Shown here one piece after another: positions 63,817-64,000 of a DNA stretch of 64,000 nucleotides. Positions within the stretch are counted from its first letter, which is position 1, and every line of letters starts with the position of its first letter. The DNA is from Hoeflea sp. IMCC20628 (GTDB lineage Bacteria; Pseudomonadota; Alphaproteobacteria; Rhizobiales; Rhizobiaceae). Position numbers and translations under genes: made by a program. Location of the stretch: contig NZ_CP011479.1 in the NCBI RefSeq assembly GCF_001011155.1, positions 266,501-330,500 of the forward strand, given 5' to 3'. Under the pieces are notes generated by a model. The model had not been told where the DNA came from, searched no databases, and saw only the letters and a program-made list of their open reading frames with translations.

Positions 63817-64000
63817 ATGCGTGACAGCACGCCATTGCCAAACTTGAATACATTGAAAGATCAGGCACGCCGCCTGAGAACCCGCCTTGAAGCCAATGGT
63901 GATGCCATCGGCCATTCAAAAGCGCTGGAACTGATCGCTGCGCAGCACGGCTTCAACGACTGGAACACTTTGCACGCGGCCTTGGGTAATCGTCCCGGTC
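63817..64000 (+). CDS. Glyoxalase-superfamily-associated protein N-terminus (partial at window end)
   Basis: A frame from ATG 63817, with ACAGGAGA upstream, runs open to the window edge. It begins MRDSTPLPNLNTLKDQARRL and continues with ALELIAAQHGFNDWNTLHAA, the N-terminal segment of proteins annotated as glyoxalase superfamily or related small proteins, in which this short helical part precedes a glyoxalase-like domain. The remainder lies outside. A TGTCATGACA palindrome sits at 63796-63805 just before the ribosome site. Confidence 0.6.
   Translation, partial: MRDSTPLPNLNTLKDQARRLRTRLEANGDAIGHSKALELIAAQHGFNDWNTLHAALGNRPG

Overview
The window looks like a chromosomal segment of a GC-rich alphaproteobacterium, probably of the Rhizobiales (Rhizobium/Hoeflea-like). 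The reasons are the polyol and BMP-type ABC transport operons, the CCUCCUCCC-loop small RNA, a FixK/FnrL-type box, DctBD two-component genes, and dense ATGA-coupled operons. The genus is an inference. I found no tRNA, rRNA, insertion sequence, prophage or CRISPR array. The content is metabolic and respiratory rather than mobile.

Layout. 1-2852 (minus): the end of a sugar-alcohol uptake operon, with a HAD phosphatase, a SorC-type regulator and the first part of a polyol-binding protein. 3042-8229 (plus): two RND adaptors and an RND pump, with no outer-membrane factor. 8249-10905 (minus): a YbdK-type carboxylate-amine ligase and a cation/proton antiporter. 11000-19169: a pentaheme cytochrome c divergent from a Na+-translocating NADH:quinone reductase operon, nqrABCDEF-apbE-nqrM-CBS. 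19170-22928: acetate kinase, a membrane protein and a DUF1513 lipoprotein. 23091-28946: a BMP-type ABC importer with a cytosine-deaminase-like amidohydrolase. 29715-32689: lysS and gltX. 32962-39131: a LacI-type regulator, xylB, xylA, an alpha/beta hydrolase and a GH1 glucosidase. 39215-43153: a DUF421 protein, then (minus) trhO, a D-amino-acid oxidase and a hydroxyproline epimerase. 43391-44896: KDPG aldolase and a DUF533 protein. 45003-51918: dctB-dctD and the TRAP operon dctPQM behind a textbook sigma-54 promoter. 52170-64000: two membrane-bound AraC regulators, a small RNA, an aminotransferase, two GNAT acetyltransferases, a DUF1007/NicO metal-transport pair, a LysR regulator, and a GMC dehydrogenase with its Tat small subunit.

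The most unusual region is 11000-19169. NqrC, NqrD, NqrE and NqrF keep their FMN-attachment and iron-sulfur ligands. NqrB is only 272 residues and lacks the segment that carries the covalently bound FMN in known NqrB proteins. The operon also ends in a two-CBS-domain protein. It shares a single FNR-like box with a divergent pentaheme cytochrome c, centred correctly for both promoters. A second, perfect FNR/FixK box lies about 8.5 kb away next to ackA. Together these suggest an oxygen-regulated, sodium- or proton-linked electron-transfer module with a modified flavin chain.

Other points of interest are a CodA-like deaminase with altered active-site neighbours inside a nucleobase-type importer operon, a small RNA with an exposed anti-Shine-Dalgarno loop at 54077-54137, and a DctD-type operator plus -24/-12 promoter before dctP.
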